The notes under the pieces: generated by a model
What the model was told of the DNA's origin: nothing
Database searches by the model: none
What the model saw: the letters and a program-made list of their open reading frames with translations, nothing else
Assembly: GCA_934502905.1 (NCBI GenBank)
Contig: CAKSVK010000146.1
Span: 1-8,840 of the forward strand
Length of the DNA stretch: 8,840 nt
Direction: 5' to 3'
Source of the DNA: an uncultured Chitinophagaceae bacterium
GTDB taxonomy: Bacteria; Bacteroidota; Bacteroidia; Chitinophagales; Chitinophagaceae
Position numbers and translations under genes: made by a program
Shown here: piece after piece, positions 7,526 through 8,840 of the stretch
Layout: each line of letters opens with the position of its first letter
Numbering within the stretch: the stretch's first letter is position 1

Positions 7526-8170
7526 TTATGCATATTTTACAAGAATAGATTCTATCACATTAGCAGCATCTTCACACTTATCTGTTGCGATTTCCATCGC
7601 CTGGTAAATCTCTCTTTTCTTAATTACTTCTCTTGCATCCTGTTCGGTATCAAACAGTCGTTCAATACTCATATCAAATATATCATCCGCCTGGTTCTCA
7701 ATACTGTTGATCTTTACAAGCGACTCCGTGATCTGACGGAGATTTTTCATGTCCCGTAACCCATGAACCGCTACGTGAATATGCTCACAAGCCTGCACAA
7801 TCAGCTCAGCGAATTTCTGCATTCCCTGGTCATTAGGATTCACCCTGTAAAACTTGATCTTTTTGGAAGATGCATATATATAGTCCGCGATATCATCCAG
7901 GGCAGTCGCCAGGTAATGAATATCCTCCCGGTCAAAAGGCGTGATAAAATTTCTTCCCAGCTCTGTAAAGATCTTATGGGTAAGATCATCGTTCACATGC
8001 TCCAGCTCCTCTATCTGGGAAGCTATGGAAGAGCGTTTGTCATAATCATGCTCATGTACCACTTCCTTCAGCTTTCTTCCCATTTCCAATACTTTCACAG
8101 ATACTTCTTCAAACAACTGGTAAAAGATCCGGTCTTTCGGAAGAAGCAATTTCATAATGGAATTAAGCAT
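7526..8170 (-). CDS. DUF47 / PhoU-like protein, accessory to the phosphate transporter
   Basis: This 214-residue soluble all-helical protein belongs to the DUF47 family, distant relatives of PhoU. The N-terminal LLLPKDRIFYQLFEE matches the family opening. Two paired acidic segments mark the PhoU-like repeats that bind metal: IEELEHVNDDLTHKIF with NFITPFDREDIHYLATALDDIADYI (about 53-98), and INSIENQADDIFD with YQAMEIATDKCEDAANVIE (about 154-207). No signal peptide or membrane helix is present, so it should sit in the cytoplasm. Its gene lies directly upstream of the PiT permease on the same strand; in this family the protein is thought to modulate the permease. The ATG at 8170 is chosen; Met6 is an alternative. 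The promoter lies 18-25 bases upstream of the ATG. Confidence 0.93.
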   Translation of the reverse strand: MLNSIMKLLLPKDRIFYQLFEEVSVKVLEMGRKLKEVVHEHDYDKRSSIASQIEELEHVNDDLTHKIFTELGRNFITPFDREDIHYLATALDDIADYIYASSKKIKFYRVNPNDQGMQKFAELIVQACEHIHVAVHGLRDMKNLRQITESLVKINSIENQADDIFDMSIERLFDTEQDAREVIKKREIYQAMEIATDKCEDAANVIESILVKYA

Positions 8171-8187
8171 AATCTGGAAATTTCCTG

Positions 8188-8195
8188 CAAAAATA
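8188..8195 (-). promoter_or_regulatory. -7 element of the DUF47-PiT operon promoter
   Basis: The minus strand reads TATTTTTG, a full match to TAnnTTTG, 17 bases before the start codon at 8170. A T-rich stretch rather than a clean TTTG lies upstream (TTTC at a 17-base spacing). The leader just after it contains a perfect 10-base palindrome, GGAAATTTCC (8176-8185), that could be an operator or only a chance dyad. Confidence 0.5.
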
Positions 8196-8233
8196 ATGGT
8201 ATAGAAGGGTCAGAAAAAGAAAAAAGGAGAGTT

Positions 8234-8249
8234 AACAATTTGATAATAT
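8234..8249 (+). repeat. 16-base direct repeat, copy 1
   Basis: AACAATTTGATAATAT is exactly repeated at 8602-8617 in the same orientation, 368 bases further on, within the same intergenic region. The flanking bases differ, so the match is just this unit. Confidence 0.7.
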
Positions 8250-8601
8250 GAAAATAACATGAGAAAACCTACAATAATTTATTTAAAAATAAAAATATAT
8301 AAATTTTTATAAATCAATCATATAATGCAACAACTGATTAAAAATAGTCAATCTTCTGCAGGATTTGCAGGAAGTGTGCTTCGGCAGAAAAACACCCGCA
8401 GTAAATAAAATAGCAAGGGCCTGGGCCTTGCAAAACGGGCGAAGTCCGGACCGGATTTATTGCCGGTCGGAACCTATACCCGGTAAATTAAAATGCCACA
8501 CCGACTATTGTAAACCTGATGCAGGCAGGGGTATTTTCCCGGGCAACAACCCTGATAACTCTTCTCAGGGAACCAGGATTGTGGATAACATGTGTACCCG
8601 A

Positions 8602-8617
8602 AACAATTTGATAATAT
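8602..8617 (+). repeat. 16-base direct repeat, copy 2
   Basis: Second copy of AACAATTTGATAATAT. Its TTTG (8607-8610) lies 19 bases before TAATTAAG (8630-8637), a partial match to the -7 box, so this copy could include the -33 element of the gene at 8700. The first copy has no such partner. Confidence 0.7.
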
Positions 8618-8620
8618 TAA

Positions 8621-8640
8621 GTTCTTAATTAATTAAGAAC
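8621..8640. promoter_or_regulatory. Perfect 20-base palindrome upstream of the gene at 8700
   Basis: GTTCTTAATTAATTAAGAAC is an exact dyad. It overlaps the possible -7 region of the plus-strand gene and abuts a second inverted repeat, GGGGTA (8641-8646) with TACCCC (8661-8666). The placement, 60-80 bases before the start codon, suits an operator or an mRNA leader structure. No U-tract follows, so a terminator is unlikely. Confidence 0.45.
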
Positions 8641-8699
8641 GGGGTAACAAACCAATAATATACCCCATCAACCTTTGCGGCATAATTATCAGAATTATT

Positions 8700-8840
8700 A
8701 TGCGCAAGAGAAAATTTATAATGCCTATCCTGGCTGCAATCGTTTTACCGGCTGCACTTGTTGCCCAGGATAGCAAAATTGAAGGATTGGTGCTGGACGA
8801 AAACGCTGCTCCCATTCCCGCCGTTACCATAACACTGCTT
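8700..8840 (+). CDS. N-terminus of a secreted envelope protein, probably a TonB-dependent/outer-membrane beta-barrel protein (partial)
   Basis: Only the first 47 codons are in the window; the frame is open at the right edge. The start ATG (8700) is followed by a signal peptide: basic MRKRK, a hydrophobic core of the type IMPILAAIVLPAALV, and cleavage after VAQ near residue 23. The mature start, KIEGLVLDENAAPIPAVTI, is the opening of a carboxypeptidase-regulatory-like (CarboxypepD_reg) domain. In Bacteroidota this domain typically sits at the N-terminus of outer-membrane beta-barrel proteins of the SusC/TonB-dependent receptor type or of related OMP_b-brl families. Which of these applies, and the ligand, cannot be decided from this fragment. 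It is the only plus-strand gene and is divergent from the phosphate operon. Confidence 0.8.
   Translation, partial: MRKRKFIMPILAAIVLPAALVAQDSKIEGLVLDENAAPIPAVTITLL

Larger units (their letters stand above)
8171..8699. other. Divergent intergenic region between the phosphate operon and an envelope gene
   Basis: About 530 bases without a convincing gene. From left to right it holds the DUF47 promoter, the first copy of a 16-base repeat (8234-8249), a very AT-rich block (about 8265-8335), three short hairpins (8413-8431, 8449-8468, 8550-8570), the second copy of the repeat (8602-8617), a perfect 20-base palindrome (8621-8640) and an inverted repeat GGGGTA/TACCCC (8641-8666). An 87-codon plus-strand frame at 8365-8628 has no recognisable features and overlaps these elements, so I do not call it. 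Confidence 0.6.

Noticed and set aside
8435..8452. GCGAAGTCCGGAC resembling a conserved RNase P RNA motif
   Set aside because: The key GGAAAGTCCGG core is not matched and the rest of the RNase P RNA is absent.
8365..8628. 87-codon plus-strand open frame before the envelope gene
   Set aside because: It overlaps hairpins and one copy of the 16-base repeat, with no homology I recognise.
8670..8677. AACCTTTG as a -7 box for the gene at 8700
   Set aside because: The first base deviates and no TTTG lies 17-21 bases upstream.

Overview
The window looks like chromosomal DNA from a Bacteroidota bacterium, most likely near Chitinophagaceae. Three things point there: promoters of the Bacteroidota type (TTTG about 19 bases before TAnnTTTG), start codons without Shine-Dalgarno sequences, and characteristic families (a TPR histidine kinase with a NarL-type regulator, a short PiT transporter with a DUF47 partner, and a secreted protein opening with a carboxypeptidase-regulatory-like domain). 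The genus is inference.

Layout. All eight complete genes lie on the minus strand, so transcription runs right to left; one partial gene at the right edge is on the plus strand. (1) 8170 to 6278: a DUF47/PhoU-like protein followed by a PiT-family inorganic phosphate permease, a classic phosphate uptake pair. (2) 6277 to 5540: about 740 bases without a convincing gene, holding several palindromes and the promoter of the next operon. (3) 5539 to 1800: a ten-helix DUF1624/HGSNAT-like membrane acyltransferase, a TPR-containing sensor kinase and its NarL/FixJ response regulator; kinase and regulator overlap by ATGA. (4) 1699 to 86: a secreted SIMPL-domain (DUF541) protein, a small four-helix membrane protein of unknown family, and a LuxR-type HTH protein whose N-terminal half is not a normal receiver domain; the spacings of 24 and 9 bases suggest an operon. 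(5) 8171 to 8699: the divergent control region between the phosphate operon and an envelope protein gene that starts at 8700 and runs off the window.

How they work together. The phosphate pair should handle low-affinity phosphate import. The sensor kinase and regulator form a two-component system that senses an unknown periplasmic or envelope state; its targets cannot be read from the sequence, although the adjoining SIMPL/membrane/HTH group is a reasonable candidate.

No clear new defence or mobile system is present. The most unusual signals are non-coding: an exact 16-base direct repeat and a perfect 20-base palindrome upstream of the envelope gene, a perfect 16-base palindrome and a cluster of REP-like hairpins in the 5540-6277 gap, and the odd N-terminal domain of the HTH protein at 86-616.
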